The notes below the pieces were generated by a model. That model made no database searches. It had not been told where the DNA came from and was given only the letters and a program-made list of their open reading frames with translations. A stretch of DNA of 64,000 bases from Ctenosaura bakeri (lineage: Eukaryota > Chordata > Lepidosauria > Squamata > Iguanidae): contig CAOLHI010000351.1 in NCBI GenBank assembly GCA_948474755.1, positions 434,001-498,000 on the forward strand, given 5' to 3'. Positions 62,646 through 64,000 of the stretch are shown here, in pieces. A program made the translations under genes and the position numbers. The stretch's first letter is position 1. Each line of letters opens with the position of its first letter.

Positions 62646-63149
62646 GTTATAGGTTCAAAAGCAGCAAACCTATGAATTTAGCCACCATAAAGATCCATAT
62701 GTACATCCTCACTTCAAATCTAAGTAAGCTTCTGTTGTGAGACAATTAGCCCTTAGGTTACGGTCTTGTACAAGTATTCTTCAGTTGAAAGACTAGATGG
62801 ACTGCTTCTTTCAAAATGCATCCAGGAATTACTTTTCCTTTCACCAGCCATCATTTTTCTTATGATTTCCATTTTGGTGGCCATAGTTAGAGATCTATTG
62901 GTTTAGTATATTTTAACCTGAAGGGGATAACTGGTAAAGGCAGGCTTATAGTCTGTCTCTCTGTTTTGCTGTTCATGCATGCTCACCAAGGGATTTGGAA
63001 GGCAGCTGTTGTTCAGCATACCTATTGCTCCAAGCACCCCCCACCCCGTAACTACAGTAGGAGTGGGTAGAGTAGAAATCTCATTTTTTCCCAGCCCAGA
63101 CTTTATTGACATAAACATAATGTTGCAGTCTAACATGATTTAGTTACTG
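62646..63149. other. NT5DC1 intron 1 unique sequence
   Basis: Nothing recognised. Confidence 0.3.
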
Positions 63150-63345
63150 ACTGACTGACTGCATTGAGATGCTGCCTTTCTCCAACAGTGGGGCCCAAGG
63201 TGGCTTCCAGAACAGTTAAAAATATTTACCATAAGAAATAAAAACAATTAAACACGACCGTATAAAAACAGTCTAAAAGCATTATGAAAATTTACAAAAC
63301 AGCCTAATAAAAATATAAAGGTCTCCTGCTCACATGTTAAAAGTA
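63150..63345 (-). repeat. LINE 3' tail, reversed
   Basis: 'gatgctgcctttctccaacagtggggcccaaggtggcttccagaacagttaaaaat' is the reversed 3' end of an L2/CR1-like element, followed by an A-rich stretch. A similar short piece ('gcatcttttaactttaaaaagtgctcaaggtggctagcacc') lies at 63700-63745. Confidence 0.45.
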
Positions 63346-64000
63346 TGTTTCTCCAGACTGCTTTCACTAACCTTCTAGTGGCAGTGCTGCTAAAACAAAA
63401 CAAAACAGCTAGACAGAGGACAAGGAGCAAAAGGGGCTAAACAAGGGGGAGAAAGGCTGTAAAATGGAGCTTCTTTATCAAAGCCTTTGGTAACTGCGGT
63501 TTGCGTGTGCATACTTACATATGGTACTCCAGAGAACTCAGAGTGACCTTCTTTGGCATGGTGCATAGAATAATGCTTCAAATGTCACTGCATGAAGCTA
63601 TATTCAAACAAGGCTCTCACAAAGTGAGGACATTGAGCTTGCACCAAAGAAAATGTGAAGAAAGAACATAGTTCCTGTTCATACAGAAACAACAATTTTT
63701 ATCGCATCTTTTAACTTTAAAAAGTGCTCAAGGTGGCTAGCACCACTAAAAATAAACAAGCTTTTAAAATCACAGTAATTAAAATCATTCAAACCATCAG
63801 AATAATAAGTAAACTTCACAGATTTAAAGGGACAGATTGAAGAGAGGACAATGAAAATACTTATGTTGAACCTTTTTCATCTGACAGGAAACCTTACAGC
63901 AAATGCCTACTGACAGGGACAGGTGGTAGTGAAGTGCAATGACAGTTTCCTCACCTTGTTCATATACTTAACTAAGATGTAAGTGTTAAAGAGTAATTAT
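63346..64000. other. NT5DC1 intron 1 to window end
   Basis: No second NT5DC1 coding exon was recognised. Apart from the LINE-tail piece at 63700-63745, nothing was identified. Confidence 0.3.

Overview
This is vertebrate nuclear DNA: two split genes, long introns and dense interspersed repeats. The repeat set points to a squamate reptile (lizard or snake). It includes tRNA-derived SINEs with a Bov-B type tail (Sauria SINE type), one 5S-rRNA-derived SINE of Sauria type, an RTE/Bov-B LINE fragment, CR1 and L2-like LINE remnants, two 5'-truncated L1 copies with intact target-site duplications, and many short DNA transposons. Species cannot be named from the sequence.

The 5' half of FRK (Fyn-related non-receptor tyrosine kinase) lies on the minus strand. 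Four coding exons were read and joined by hand at consensus splice sites: exon 1 at 43412-43827 (N-terminus and SH3), exon 2 at 18685-18806 (start of SH2), exon 3 at 13628-13791 (rest of SH2) and exon 4 at 7102-7270 (linker and start of the kinase domain). Phases agree across all three junctions and give 290 complete codons. The remaining kinase exons were not found in bases 1-7101 and presumably lie beyond the left edge. Divergently, on the plus strand, coding exon 1 of NT5DC1 (HAD-type 5'-nucleotidase domain protein) begins at 60821 in a CpG-rich promoter region; its other exons lie to the right. The FRK-minus / NT5DC1-plus pair matches the arrangement in human.

The rest is intron and intergenic DNA dominated by repeats. 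Notable classes are: (1) palindromic foldback MITEs of about 180 bp, whose two arms share copy-specific variants; (2) a CpG-rich family of about 330-430 bp with GGCCC-type termini, 3-bp target duplications and an internal stem; (3) hAT-type elements, one carrying an exact 8-bp duplication inside a foldback MITE in FRK intron 3; (4) TA-flanked Tigger/pogo-like elements; (5) a pair of solo-LTR-like elements; (6) a large inverted structure at 55761-59881 whose arms each hold four to five degenerate tandem units of about 185 bp. The last is the best candidate here for something not well described.

The two genes show no sign of joint function; they are conserved neighbours. All family assignments were made by eye without database searches.
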